From PALSA-911 sp963839645 (lineage in GTDB: Bacteria; Pseudomonadota; Alphaproteobacteria; Acetobacterales; Acetobacteraceae), in NCBI GenBank assembly GCA_963839645.1, contig CAWIVZ010000009.1, positions 483,358-547,357 of the forward strand: DNA of 64,000 nt. The letters run 5' to 3'. Positions 1 to 9,260 of the stretch are shown one piece after another; positions within the stretch are counted from its first letter, which is position 1; the number at the start of each line of letters is the position of its first letter. The notes below the pieces were generated by a model. That model searched no databases, was not told the DNA's origin, and worked only from the letters and a program-made list of their open reading frames with translations. Made by a program: the position numbers and the translations under genes.

Positions 1-2
1 CG

Positions 3-1763
3 CTGCTGTTCATGGGCGGCATCCTCGGGCGGCTGTTCCACGAATTCGCCATGACCCTGACGCTCGCGATCGGCATCTCGGCGCTGGTGTCGCTGACCCT
101 GACGCCGATGATCTGCGGCCGCTTCATGCAGGCGGCGCCACCGCCGCCCACCGGCGGCTGGGGCCGGATCGACCGGGCGATCGAGCGCGCGCTGGCCGCC
201 GTCCAGCGCGGTTATGTGCGCAGCCTGGACTGGGCGCTGCTGCATCGCTGGTTCATGCTGCTGCTGACGCTCGCCACGATCGTGCTGACCGTGCGGCTCT
301 ATACGCTGGTTCCGAAGGGCTTCCTGCCGCTGCAGGATACCGGCCTGGTGATGGGCAGCACCGTGGCCTCGCCGGATGTGTCGTTCAAGGCGATGGCGGA
401 GCGCCAGCGCGCCGTGGTGGACGTGCTGCTGACCGATCCGGCGATCGCCAGCGTTGGCTCCACGATCGGGGTGTCGCAGGGCTGGTCGTCGCTGAACCGC
501 GGCTGGCTGTATATCAGCCTGAAGCCGCTCGCCGAGCGCAAGGTGAGCTCCGAACAGGTGATCGCCAGGCTGCGCGGCAAGCTGGCGCAGGTGAGCGGGG
601 TGCAGACCTTCCTGTTCTCGGCGCAGGATCTGCGCGGCGGCGGGCGCAGCGGCGGGGCGCAGTACCAGTTCGCCCTGATCTCCCAGAACCTGGCCGAACT
701 GCGCAGCTGGACCGTGAAGCTGGAGGACAGGCTGAAGCAGACGCCGGGGCTGACGGATGTCACCAGCGACCAGGACAAATCCTCGCCGCAGCTGGACGTG
801 GTGATCGACCGGGACGCGGCGGCCCGGCTGGGCGTGTCGGTGGTCGGCATCGACAACGCGTTGAACAACGCCTACTCGCAGCGGCAGATCTCGACGATCT
901 ATACCGACCGCAACCAGTATCGCGTGGTGCTGGAAATCGACCCGGCGCTGCAGACCGATCCGGCCCGGCTGGACCATCTGTATGTCGGCAGCGCCTCGGG
1001 CCAGCAGGTGCCGATATCCGCCGTGGCGCATTTCGAGCGCTCCACCGCGCCGTTGACCGTGCGCCACCAGGGGCAGTTTCCGGCCTCGACGCTCAGTTTC
1101 AACCTGGCCGATGGCATGGCGCTCGGCGACGCCGTGCAGGCGGTGGAGACGGCGGCGGCGGAGTTGCGCATGCCGCCGGAGATTCACACCGAGTTCGCCG
1201 GCAATGCGCAGTTTCTGCAGAAATCACTGGCGTCGCAGCCGTTGCTGATCGCGGCTGCGCTGATCTCGATCTACATCGTGCTCGGGGTGCTGTACGAAAG
1301 CCTGATCCAGCCGATCACCATCCTGTCGACGTTGCCTTCGGCCGGGCTCGGGGCGCTGCTGGCGCTGCTGGTGACGGGAACGGACCTGTCGATCATGGGG
1401 ATCATCGGCATCATCCTGCTGATGGGCATCGTGAAGAAGAACGCCATCATGATGGTGGATTTCGCGCTGGAGGCGCAGCGAGAGCACGGCATGTCGGCGG
1501 AGCAGGCGATCCACGCGGCGTGCCTGGAACGCTTCCGCCCGATCGTGATGACCACGCTGGCCGCCCTGCTCGGCGCCTTGCCGCTGGCGCTGGCTTTCGG
1601 CACCGGGGCGGAACTGCGCCGCCCGCTCGGCATCGCCATCGTCGGCGGGCTGGTCGTGTCGCAGATGCTGACGCTGTACACGACGCCGGTGGTCTATCTG
1701 GCGCTGGAACGGCTGTCGGGGCGGCGGCGGCGGGCGATCCGGGCAGTGCCCGACAGCGTGTGA
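3..1763 (+). CDS. RND multidrug efflux permease, MdtB/MdtC type, C-terminal part (cut by window edge)
   Basis: Inner-membrane proton-driven drug exporter of the AcrB/HAE1 superfamily, which works as a trimer with a periplasmic adaptor and an outer-membrane channel. The reading frame is already open at base 3 (LLFMGGILGRLFHEFA, the usual end of transmembrane segment 4 region), so about 450 N-terminal residues lie outside the window. The 586 residues present hold the second porter domain (GSTIGVSQGWSSLNRG; the QFLQKSLASQP stretch before TM7) and the C-terminal membrane half, including the conserved MGIVKKNAIMMVDFA of TM10 and the late ERFRPIVMTTLAALLGALPLA helix. Sequence style is MdtB/MdtC rather than AcrB. 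No efflux partner gene follows. Substrate cannot be told from sequence. Confidence 0.93.
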   Translation: MLFMGGILGRLFHEFAMTLTLAIGISALVSLTLTPMICGRFMQAAPPPPTGGWGRIDRAIERALAAVQRGYVRSLDWALLHRWFMLLLTLATIVLTVRLYTLVPKGFLPLQDTGLVMGSTVASPDVSFKAMAERQRAVVDVLLTDPAIASVGSTIGVSQGWSSLNRGWLYISLKPLAERKVSSEQVIARLRGKLAQVSGVQTFLFSAQDLRGGGRSGGAQYQFALISQNLAELRSWTVKLEDRLKQTPGLTDVTSDQDKSSPQLDVVIDRDAAARLGVSVVGIDNALNNAYSQRQISTIYTDRNQYRVVLEIDPALQTDPARLDHLYVGSASGQQVPISAVAHFERSTAPLTVRHQGQFPASTLSFNLADGMALGDAVQAVETAAAELRMPPEIHTEFAGNAQFLQKSLASQPLLIAAALISIYIVLGVLYESLIQPITILSTLPSAGLGALLALLVTGTDLSIMGIIGIILLMGIVKKNAIMMVDFALEAQREHGMSAEQAIHAACLERFRPIVMTTLAALLGALPLALAFGTGAELRRPLGIAIVGGLVVSQMLTLYTTPVVYLALERLSGRRRRAIRAVPDSV

Positions 1764-1792
1764 AAAGGGCGGCGCCCCAGCGCCGGCAGGCG

Positions 1793-2776
1793 TCAGATCA
1801 GGCGGCGGCGGATCACGCCGACACCGGCCAGCCCGACAACCAGCAGGAGCAGGCTGGACGGCTCGGGCACCGGTGGTGGTGGCGGCAGGAAGCCCTGCAC
1901 GATGATGAGGTGATCGGAGCCGGTACCGAAGGTCGAGAACAGGAAGTCACCGGTCAGCGGATCGATCGCGGCGCCCTCCGCGCCGGACAGGCCGGTGATG
2001 AAGTCCTGACGCGACCCCGGGACCGGGTTGCCGCCGGCATCCAGCGTATAGGCGGCCACGTTGCCGGCGGAGAATTCCGACACCAGCATGCTGTCGACGA
2101 GGAAGCCGGGATTGGTGTTCTTGATATAAACGAAACCCTCGGGCCCGCCGACAAGGGTGGTTTCCAGGGTCGCGGCGGTGATGTCGTAAAGGCCGGTGCC
2201 GTCCGGGGAGATACTGAAGGTATAAAATTCCCCGCCCGACCAGGACAGGCCCTTCATCAGACCAGCGCCCGGGAAGGTGCTCGGGATGAACTGCAGGGCG
2301 GCCTGGGAGGACGCCACACCCAGCGCTGCCGCGTCGATCACCTTGTCCGGCCCGCCGCTCGGCAGGCCCGGCAAATATTCGGAGATCTTGTTCGCCGGCC
2401 ATTGCGACAGGAACAGCACGCCGCCCGGACCGTAGGCAAACCCGCCATCGTTATAGGGAGCGGCCGCGGTTAGGGTCGCGGCGCCGACCGACGTGATATG
2501 GCCGCCGGCGCCGCGCGTTACCGGCACGGAATAGAGACCGCCGCCAGCCTCGTTGGCGGTGCCGCCCATATAGATCGTGTTGGCGCTGCCAGCCGAGAAG
2601 ACAAGGCCGCCATAGGATTCGGGCACGCCCGCGACCGGCCCGAGGTCGGTGAGGGTGTAATCGGCGGCGAAGGCCGGCGCGATTACCGCCGCATCGGCCG
2701 CGCGGAGCGGCGCGAAGGCGACAAGGCTGGACAGCATGCCGGTGACGGCGAACGCCAGGGTCCTGGGGTGAAACAT
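1793..2776 (-). CDS. Secreted PEP-CTERM sorting-domain protein
   Basis: 327 residues. The N-terminus is a Sec-type signal peptide (basic start, hydrophobic residues 7-25, cleavage near ARAADAAV). The C-terminus is a textbook PEP-CTERM tail: a proline spacer, VPEPSSLLLLV, a hydrophobic helix, then RRR. Exosortase cleaves such tails and places the protein in the exopolysaccharide or cell-surface layer. The middle is glycine-rich with repeated SxGG(x)FxYGPGGVLFLS-like strands, suggestive of a beta-propeller/NHL-like fold, but no enzymatic motif is seen. A GGAG ribosome site sits 12 bases before the ATG. It stands alone; no exosortase or polysaccharide genes are in the window. It is convergent with the upstream RND gene. 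Confidence 0.85.
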   Translation of the reverse strand: MFHPRTLAFAVTGMLSSLVAFAPLRAADAAVIAPAFAADYTLTDLGPVAGVPESYGGLVFSAGSANTIYMGGTANEAGGGLYSVPVTRGAGGHITSVGAATLTAAAPYNDGGFAYGPGGVLFLSQWPANKISEYLPGLPSGGPDKVIDAAALGVASSQAALQFIPSTFPGAGLMKGLSWSGGEFYTFSISPDGTGLYDITAATLETTLVGGPEGFVYIKNTNPGFLVDSMLVSEFSAGNVAAYTLDAGGNPVPGSRQDFITGLSGAEGAAIDPLTGDFLFSTFGTGSDHLIIVQGFLPPPPPVPEPSSLLLLVVGLAGVGVIRRRLI

Positions 2777-2940
2777 CGCGCGCGTCTCCGTTTGTTGGAT
2801 TTCTGTTCTGGCGATCTATGTAACGGAATTTGACTGTTTCTGTCTCGTTGCGCAAGGACAAATATCGTACACGCATCACAATAACGCGACGGTTGGGGAA
2901 GAAGCCCGACGCTCGCCGATCCGGCCGTTGGTATGGGACT

Positions 2941-4713
2941 TCAGCCGCGCCGGGTTGGCGGCATCAACCGCAGGGCGGCGTCCACGAGGGCGAGATGGGA
3001 AAACGCCTGCGGGAAGTTGCCCAGCAGCTTGCCGGTGCGCGGGTCGTATTCCTCCGCCAGCAGGCCGACATCGTTGCGCAGCCTCAGCAGCCGTTCGAAC
3101 AGCTTCCCGGCGGCCTCGCGGCGGCCCTGCAATACCATCGCCTCGACCAGCCAGAAGCTGCAGGCCAGGAAGACGCCCTCGCCGGCCGGCAGGCCGTCCT
3201 GGGTTTCCTCGCTGCGGTAGCGCAGGACCAGCCCGTCCTCGGTCAGGTCTCGCTCGATCGCGGCGATCGTGCCGGCGATGCGGGGGTCGTGCACCGGCAG
3301 GAAGCCGACCAGCGGCAGTTGCAGCAGGCTGGCATCCAGGTTTCGGCTGCCGAAGCTCTGCACGAAGCTGCCGCGCGTCGTGTCGTAGCCCTCGCGCAGC
3401 ACGGTGGCGTGAATCTGGTCGCGGATCGCGCGCCAATGTTCCACCGGGCCGGGCAAGCTGAAGCTCCTCGCGCTGGCGATGGCGCGGTCGAACGCCACCC
3501 AGGCCATGACCTTGGAATAGGTGAAATGCTGCCGGCCGCCGCGGACCTCCCAGATGCCTTCGTCCGGCTCCAGCCAGATCGTCTCCAGCCGGGTGAGCAG
3601 CGCGCACTGGAGCTCCCAGATATCTCCGCCGGGCGGCAGGCCGGCCAGGGCAGCCTGGTGCAGCGCGTCCATCAGTTCGCCGAATACATCGATCTGCAGC
3701 TGCCCGGCCGCGCCGTTGCCGATGCGCACCGGACGCGCGCCCTGGTAGCCCGGCAGCCAGCCGGCCTCCCATTCGGCCAGTCGGCGCTCTCCGGCCAGGC
3801 CGTAGATGCTGTGCACCTCGGCCGCGCCACCGGCGACAGCCCGCAGCAGCCAAGCGCGCCAGGCGGCCGCCTCGGCGGTGTGGCCGGCGCGCAGCAGGGT
3901 CCGCACGGTCAGCGCCGAATCGCGCAGCCAGCAGAACCGGTAATCCCAATTCCGCGTCCCGCCCGGGCGCTCGGGCAACGACGTGGTGGGGGCGGCCACG
4001 ATGCCGCCGGTGGGCGCGTGGATCATGGCTCTCAGGGTGCGAAGGGATTGAGATACCGCCGCGCCCTCGCCAGCGGTATCGGCGTGCCAATCGGTCCAGA
4101 ATGCCGTTGTGCGGGCCAGTTCGGCGGTAGCATCCACGGCATCGGGTAGCGCCAGGTGGGAAGCGCCATGCGACAGGACGAAGGCCACGCGATCGCCCCC
4201 GGCCACTCGAAAATCGGCGGCGATCTCCGCTCCCCGGACCCGCACCCCTGTGCCGGAACGCAGCACGACCCGGTCCGGCCCGGCCACGGCGGCGATGCCC
4301 GACCCATCCGGCAGGGCGCTCAGCCAGGGGATCGCCGAACCGTAGTCGAAGCGGGGCAGCAGGCTCAGGCTCAGGCGAACCTGCCCGGCGCGTCCCTCGA
4401 CGATGCGGACCAGAGAGGGCGCGGCGGTTCCGGCCGCCAGGAAATCCAGCACCGCCACGCTGCCGGCGGCGGTTTCGAACAATGTTTCCAGGATCAGCGT
4501 GCCGGGACGATAGGCGCGCGACACCCGCAGGACGGGCTCCGCCGGGGCGATCCGCCAGCTGCCGTTCTGATCGGTGCCGAGCAGCGCGGCAAAGCAGGCC
4601 GGGCTGTCGAAGCGCGGCCAGCACAGCCAATCGACGCTGCCGGCGCGGCTGACCAGGGCCGCGCTACGGCAGTCCCCCAGCAGCGCGTAATCGGCGATAT
4701 CGGGCTGGATCAG
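2941..4713 (-). CDS. Glycoside hydrolase family 15 protein (glucoamylase/trehalase-like)
   Basis: About 590 residues. Homology begins with IQPDIADYALLGDCRSAALVSR, then GSVDWLCWPRFDSPACFAALLG, the standard opening of bacterial GH15 enzymes. The catalytic domain follows with NWDYRFCWLRDSALTVRTLL, the acid region DEGIWEVRGGRQHFTYSKVM and the base region AEEYDPRTGKLLGNFPQAFSH. It hydrolyses terminal glucose units of alpha-glucans or trehalose; cytoplasmic, no signal peptide. No ATG fits the homology start: the best candidate is CTG at 4713, overlapping the stop of the upstream secreted protein as CTGA. The open frame runs on to an ATG at 4977, but that extension is an out-of-frame reading of the upstream gene. 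The start is therefore uncertain; a small indel is possible. Confidence 0.88.
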   Translation of the reverse strand: MIQPDIADYALLGDCRSAALVSRAGSVDWLCWPRFDSPACFAALLGTDQNGSWRIAPAEPVLRVSRAYRPGTLILETLFETAAGSVAVLDFLAAGTAAPSLVRIVEGRAGQVRLSLSLLPRFDYGSAIPWLSALPDGSGIAAVAGPDRVVLRSGTGVRVRGAEIAADFRVAGGDRVAFVLSHGASHLALPDAVDATAELARTTAFWTDWHADTAGEGAAVSQSLRTLRAMIHAPTGGIVAAPTTSLPERPGGTRNWDYRFCWLRDSALTVRTLLRAGHTAEAAAWRAWLLRAVAGGAAEVHSIYGLAGERRLAEWEAGWLPGYQGARPVRIGNGAAGQLQIDVFGELMDALHQAALAGLPPGGDIWELQCALLTRLETIWLEPDEGIWEVRGGRQHFTYSKVMAWVAFDRAIASARSFSLPGPVEHWRAIRDQIHATVLREGYDTTRGSFVQSFGSRNLDASLLQLPLVGFLPVHDPRIAGTIAAIERDLTEDGLVLRYRSEETQDGLPAGEGVFLACSFWLVEAMVLQGRREAAGKLFERLLRLRNDVGLLAEEYDPRTGKLLGNFPQAFSHLALVDAALRLMPPTRRG

Positions 4714-5090
4714 CCCGCCCGCCCATAGACGCGGCCGTGAAAGGCCGGGCAGGAACAGGCCCCGCCGACCGGTCCGGGTTGCGGCAGCGGGCAGACATAG
4801 GCGCCGGCGTAGCAGCTCTGCGCCAGGCGCCGCGGAGGCGCGACGTAGAAGGGCGGCGGCGCGTAATAGACCGGTGGCGGATAATAGACCGGGGGCGCGT
4901 AGAGCGGCGGGGCGTAGACCGGAGGGCCGAAATAGAGCGGCGGCGGGGCGATGCCGATGGCCACGCCCCCCCGCCACCAGGCATGCGCCGGGCTGGGAGC
5001 GACAGCCGCGGACAACGCCGTGAACGCCAGCGCTGCCAGAACAGCCGGCGCTGGCGGAACAGATCGACGGATCAAGGCGGCTTGCTTCAT
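4710..5090 (-). CDS. Small secreted proline/tyrosine-rich protein
   Basis: 126 residues when started at MKQAALIRR, which has GGTGGAG about 12 bases upstream; an ATG nine codons earlier is also possible. Residues 1-38 form a signal peptide with cleavage after APSPAHA. The mature part is a low-complexity run of PP/VYAPP/YYPPP repeats, followed by a C-terminal four-cysteine segment (CYAGAYVC, CSC). This architecture is common among alphaproteobacterial exported proteins of unknown role. It overlaps the start of the GH15 gene, so the two are probably co-transcribed. No function can be assigned. Confidence 0.75.
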   Translation of the reverse strand: MKQAALIRRSVPPAPAVLAALAFTALSAAVAPSPAHAWWRGGVAIGIAPPPLYFGPPVYAPPLYAPPVYYPPPVYYAPPPFYVAPPRRLAQSCYAGAYVCPLPQPGPVGGACSCPAFHGRVYGRAG

Positions 5091-5154
5091 AGGCTGTATG
5101 GCTCCACCCAATTGCATCGGAATGGCGACCGGTTGGTGTCGCGGCCAGTCTGCA

Positions 5155-5877
5155 TCATGGCCGGCCCAAGGCGCCAGCGGGATCGCGCTCGGTCAGCCAG
5201 TCCCGCATCAGCGCGCTGGTGCGCTCCGGCGCTTCCATCGGCGGCAGGTGGCCGCATCCCTCGATCACTTCCAGCCTGGCCCCGGGAATGCCGGCGGCGA
5301 TTTCCCGCGCCAGGGACGGCGGCGTGAGCTGGTCGCCCGCCCCGACCGCGACCCAGGTCGGCGCCCGGATCCGCGCCAAGTCCGCCCGGCTGTCCGGCCG
5401 GTGCAGGATCGCCGCCTGCTGGCGCAGAAACGCGGCCCGCCCGACCCGCGCGGCCATCGCCGACACCTCCGCGCCCAGGGCCACGTCGTTCAGCCGGTCC
5501 GGGTGCAGCAGGTTGGGCAGCATCCGCGGCGCGACGCCATGGAACCGGCCGGACCCGGACAGCGCCATCAGCGCGCGCCGCCGCCGCGCCTGGGCCTCGG
5601 TGTCCGCCCGCGCCGAGGTGTCCATCAGCAGCAGGCGGCTGATCCGCCCGGGCGCCCGGCGCAGCAGGGCGAAGGCGACGTAGCCGCCCATCGACAGCGC
5701 CGCCAGCGCGAAGCGCTCCGGCATCGCCGCCAGGGCGCGGTCCGCCATCGCCTCCAGCCGGTCATCCTGCGTGAGGTCGGCCACCACCGGCGCGGCGATA
5801 CCGGCCAGCGCCGCGATCTGGTCGCGCCACAGCCTGGCGTCGCATAGCAGTCCCGGCAGGAGCAAAAGCGGTGTCAT
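5155..5877 (-). CDS. Alpha/beta-fold hydrolase
   Basis: 240 residues, MhpC/esterase-like. The oxyanion region is LLLLPGLLCDARLW, the nucleophile elbow is ALSMGGYVAF (serine in GxSxG), the acid is in VAVGAGDQLTPP and the catalytic histidine in EGCGHLPPMEAPE, so the full triad is visible. Cytoplasmic. The substrate is unknown; C-C or ester hydrolysis are both possible. The frame stays open far upstream, antisense to the helicase gene, but the homology starts at MTPLLLLPG. An ATG six codons earlier (5895) is an alternative. It is divergent from the DEAD-box helicase. Confidence 0.88.
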   Translation of the reverse strand: MTPLLLLPGLLCDARLWRDQIAALAGIAAPVVADLTQDDRLEAMADRALAAMPERFALAALSMGGYVAFALLRRAPGRISRLLLMDTSARADTEAQARRRRALMALSGSGRFHGVAPRMLPNLLHPDRLNDVALGAEVSAMAARVGRAAFLRQQAAILHRPDSRADLARIRAPTWVAVGAGDQLTPPSLAREIAAGIPGARLEVIEGCGHLPPMEAPERTSALMRDWLTERDPAGALGRP

Positions 5878-5924
5878 TTCCGCTTTTTGCCGCATCCCGG
5901 GCCGCGTGGGAAACACCGTGATGC

Positions 5925-5951
5925 TTGACTTTCGCCTGTTTCGTCTAGATA
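5925..5951 (+). promoter_or_regulatory. Candidate sigma-70 promoter of the DEAD-box helicase gene
   Basis: TTGACT (5925-5930) and TAGATA (5946-5951) are separated by 15 bases in the divergent intergenic region; a 16-17 base spacing to ATATCC is also possible. Transcription would begin near 5958, leaving an untranslated leader of about 100 bases before the TTG start at 6061. This is a sequence match only. Confidence 0.4.
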
Positions 5952-6060
5952 TCCCCAACACGCGTAAAAGCCTCGGATGCGCAGAATGCGCCCGGGACTT
6001 GGTGTCGCGTCGCACGCATCGGCGCGTGACTGAACGCCGACATTCATCTGGGACCAGCAT

Positions 6061-8040
6061 TTGACCGAAACCACGACCGCCCCGGCGGAACCGACTGCCC
6101 TCGACCCTGCCGAGGCTGGCACAGCCGTGCCCGCCACCGAAGTGCCGCCTGAAGCCGCGGCGCATGGCGAAGCCGCGCCGCAAGACACGTTTGCCGTGAG
6201 CGAATCGCCGGCCAGCGAACCCTTTGGGGACGAACCCTCTGGGGACGAACCCTCTGGGGACGGCCAGCCCGAGCCCGGCCAGACCGACGATGAGCGCGCC
6301 TACGAGCTTGAATCCGCCGCTCCCGAACTGCCGGCCGAACCCCCGCGCGCGCTGTTTTCCGATCTCGGTTTGTCCGAGCCCGTGCTGCGCGCGATCGAGG
6401 AAATGGGCTATCGCCACCCGACACCGATCCAGGAACAGGCGATCCCCTATGTGCTGATGGGCCGCGACGTGCTGGGCACCGCGCAGACGGGCACCGGCAA
6501 GACCGCCGGCTTCACCCTGCCGATGCTGGAGATCCTGTCCGGATCGCGCGCGCGCGCCCGCATGCCGCGCAGCCTGATCCTGGAACCGACGCGCGAACTG
6601 GCGCTGCAGGTCGCCGAAAACTTCGTCATGTACGGCAAGTACCTGAAGCTGACGCATGCCCTGATCATCGGCGGCGAGAGCATGTCGGACCAGAAGGACG
6701 CGCTGATGCGCGGCGTGGACGTGTTGATCGCCACGCCCGGCCGCCTGATCGACATGTTCGAACGCGGCGGCATTTTGCTGACCGACGCCAAGCTGCTGGT
6801 GATCGACGAGGCCGACCGCATGCTGGACATGGGCTTCATTCCCGATGTCGAGCGCATCGTCGCGATGCTGCCGAAGGTCCGGCAGACGCTGTTCTTCAGC
6901 GCCACCATGGCGCCCGAGATCAAGCGTCTGTCGGATGCGTTCCTGTCGAACCCGAAGATGATTGCCGTCTCGCGTGCCGACTCGGTGGCGACCACCATCA
7001 CCGCCGGCCTGGCGCTGGTGGCCGAGCACGACAAGCGTGAGGCGTTGCGCCGGCTGATCCGCACCCAGAACGTGCAGAACGCGCTGATCTTCTGCAACCG
7101 CAAGGTCGATGTCGATATCCTCTACAAGTCGCTCTCGAAGCATAAATTCAGCGTCGGCGCGCTGCATGGCGACATGGCGCAGACCGTGCGCTTTGCCACG
7201 TTGGAGAAATTCAAGGCGGGCGAACTGAAGCTGCTGGTCTGCAGTGACGTCGCCGCCCGCGGCATCGATATCGGCGGCCTGTCGCACGTGTTCAATTTCG
7301 ACGTGCCGCACCACGCGGAGGATTACATCCATCGCAGCGGCCGCACCGGCCGGGCCGGGCTGGCGGGCACCGCCTTCACCATCGCAGCACCTACCGACCG
7401 GCTGGCGGTGGCGGCGATCGAGAAGCTGACCGGCAACCCGATCCCGCCCATCGTGGTGGAGGGGCTGGACCCGGTGGACTGGGCCGAGGATGACGGCCGC
7501 CGCCGTGGCCGCGGCGGCGCGCGCGGCAAGCCCGCAGCCCGCAGCCGCACCGAGAAGGCGCCAGCCAAGACCGAAGGCGAAGCCGAACGCCCGGCGAAAG
7601 CGGCGCCGAAGCGCGCGCCGAAGGCCGAGCCGGCGGAGGGCGCACCGGCGAAGGCCCCGCGGACCCGCGCGCCGCGCGCGCCGCGCGCCAAGCCCGACAC
7701 GGCACCCGAGATCGCGGCCGTGGCGGAAGCGGTTCATTCAGCGCCTGCGGCACGGCCGCGCGATGTGCCGGTTCGGGATCGTGACCCCAGCCGGGACCGG
7801 GACACCGGCCGGGATGCGCCCCGCGATTTTGGACGGGATCGCGACCGCAATGGGCCGCGGCGCGAGTTCCGCCGGCGCGACGATGACCTGGGTCCGTCCG
7901 TTGTCGGCTTCGGCGACGACGTGCCCTCGTTCATGCTGATCAGCGCGCGGTCCAAGCATCGCGCCGCGGCCGAACTGGTTATGCCGGAGACGGAACTGCC
8001 GGACGTTACGATCGTCGAGGATGAGGAGACCCAGGCATGA
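6061..8040 (+). CDS. DEAD-box ATP-dependent RNA helicase, RhlE/DeaD-like
   Basis: 659 residues from a TTG start. Residues 1-115 are an acidic, Ala/Pro/Glu-rich disordered leader. The helicase core has the Q motif (GYRHPTPIQEQA), motif I AQTGTGKT at 141-148, motif Ia PTRELALQ, DEAD at 249-252, SAT, and the C-terminal domain ending in HRSGRTGRAG. Residues from about 480 on are a basic Lys/Ala/Pro tail followed by an RDRD-rich stretch, typical of RNA-binding extensions. Such proteins remodel structured RNA in ribosome assembly and mRNA decay, especially in the cold. The stop codon overlaps the start of gcdH (ATGA), so the two are co-transcribed. Confidence 0.95.
   Translation: MTETTTAPAEPTALDPAEAGTAVPATEVPPEAAAHGEAAPQDTFAVSESPASEPFGDEPSGDEPSGDGQPEPGQTDDERAYELESAAPELPAEPPRALFSDLGLSEPVLRAIEEMGYRHPTPIQEQAIPYVLMGRDVLGTAQTGTGKTAGFTLPMLEILSGSRARARMPRSLILEPTRELALQVAENFVMYGKYLKLTHALIIGGESMSDQKDALMRGVDVLIATPGRLIDMFERGGILLTDAKLLVIDEADRMLDMGFIPDVERIVAMLPKVRQTLFFSATMAPEIKRLSDAFLSNPKMIAVSRADSVATTITAGLALVAEHDKREALRRLIRTQNVQNALIFCNRKVDVDILYKSLSKHKFSVGALHGDMAQTVRFATLEKFKAGELKLLVCSDVAARGIDIGGLSHVFNFDVPHHAEDYIHRSGRTGRAGLAGTAFTIAAPTDRLAVAAIEKLTGNPIPPIVVEGLDPVDWAEDDGRRRGRGGARGKPAARSRTEKAPAKTEGEAERPAKAAPKRAPKAEPAEGAPAKAPRTRAPRAPRAKPDTAPEIAAVAEAVHSAPAARPRDVPVRDRDPSRDRDTGRDAPRDFGRDRDRNGPRREFRRRDDDLGPSVVGFGDDVPSFMLISARSKHRAAAELVMPETELPDVTIVEDEETQA
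6226..6262 (+). repeat. 15-bp in-frame tandem repeat inside the helicase leader
   Basis: The unit GGGGACGAACCCTCT occurs at 6226-6240 and 6241-6255 and begins a third time at 6256, encoding GDEPS twice and then GDG. The length is a multiple of three, so copy-number change by slippage would keep the frame. Confidence 0.85.
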
Positions 8041-9260
8041 ACGTCGTTGCGCAAACCGCCGCCCATTCCCCCGCCGCGTCCAAGAGCCATTTCACCCAGT
8101 TCGCCTGGGACGACGCGCTGAAGCTCGACAGCCAGCTTACCGAGGACGAGCGCGCCATTCGTGATGCCGCCCGCGCCTATTGCCAGGACAAGCTGTTCCC
8201 GCGCGTGCTGCTCGCCAACCGCCACGAGACTTTCGATCGCGAGATCCTGAACGAGATGGGCGAGATGGGCTTTCTCGGCGCCACGATCGACGGCTATGGC
8301 TGCGCCGGCGTCGGCTACACCGCCTACGGCCTGATCGCCCGCGAGGTGGAGCGCGTGGACAGCGGCTATCGCAGCGCGTTCTCCGTGCAGTCGAGCCTGG
8401 TGATGTATCCGATCTCGCTGTTCGGATCGGACGCGCTGAAGGAGAAATACCTGCCGAAGATGGCGCGCGGCGAATGGGTGGGCTGCTTCGGCCTGACCGA
8501 GCCCGATGCCGGGTCCGACCCCGCCTCCATGCGCACCCGCGCCAAGGCGGTCGATGGCGGTTATTTGCTGAACGGCTCGAAGACCTGGATCACCAATTCG
8601 CCGATCGCCGACGTGCTGCTGGTATGGGCCAAGGACGATGCCGGCGACATTCGCGGCTTCCTGCTCGAAAAGGGCATGAAGGGCCTGAGCGCGCCGAAGA
8701 TCGAGGGCAAGTTCTCGCTGCGCGCCTCCATCACCGGCATGATCATGATGTCGGATGTGTTCGTGCCGGCGGAGAACATGCTGGACGTGAAGGGCCTGCG
8801 CGGGCCGTTCTCCTGCCTGAATTCCGCCCGCTACGGCATCGCCTGGGGCGCGTTGGGAGCTGCCGAGTTCTGCTGGCAGGCAGCACGTGACTACACGATG
8901 CAGCGCATGATGTTCGGCCGGCCGCTGGCCGCGACGCAGCTGATCCAGAAGAAGCTGGCGGACATGCAGACCGAGATCACTCTGGGCCTGCAGGCGGTGC
9001 TGCGCGTCGGGCGGCTGATGGACGAGCATGACGCGGCGCCGGAAATGATCAGCCTGATCAAGCGCAATTCCTGCGGCAAGGCGCTGGATATCGCCCGCGC
9101 CGCGCGCGACATGCACGGCGGCAACGGCATCGCGGACGAGTACCACGTCATCCGCCACGTGATGAACCTGGAAGCGGTGAACACCTATGAGGGCACGCAT
9201 GACGTGCATGCCCTGATCCTCGGGCGCGCGCAGACCGGCATTTCCGCGTTTGGCGCCTGA
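8037..9260 (+). CDS. gcdH: Glutaryl-CoA dehydrogenase
   Basis: 407 residues. FAD enzyme that oxidises and decarboxylates glutaryl-CoA to crotonyl-CoA in lysine, tryptophan and benzoate-type catabolism, passing electrons to ETF. Subfamily-specific stretches are present: RSAFSVQSSLVMYPI, GCFGLTEPDAGSDP, KTWITNSPIADV, LEKGMKGLSAPKI and RDMHGGNGIADEYHVIRH. The catalytic base is Glu385 in NTYEGTHDVHAL. The length fits the family. The start ATG overlaps the helicase stop, and the 3' end overlaps the next gene. Confidence 0.95.
   Translation: MNVVAQTAAHSPAASKSHFTQFAWDDALKLDSQLTEDERAIRDAARAYCQDKLFPRVLLANRHETFDREILNEMGEMGFLGATIDGYGCAGVGYTAYGLIAREVERVDSGYRSAFSVQSSLVMYPISLFGSDALKEKYLPKMARGEWVGCFGLTEPDAGSDPASMRTRAKAVDGGYLLNGSKTWITNSPIADVLLVWAKDDAGDIRGFLLEKGMKGLSAPKIEGKFSLRASITGMIMMSDVFVPAENMLDVKGLRGPFSCLNSARYGIAWGALGAAEFCWQAARDYTMQRMMFGRPLAATQLIQKKLADMQTEITLGLQAVLRVGRLMDEHDAAPEMISLIKRNSCGKALDIARAARDMHGGNGIADEYHVIRHVMNLEAVNTYEGTHDVHALILGRAQTGISAFGA

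Noticed and set aside
5155..7737. An 860-residue open frame on the minus strand
   Set aside because: Only the last 240 residues are a real hydrolase; the rest is antisense to the DEAD-box helicase and reads as Arg/Gly/His-rich nonsense.
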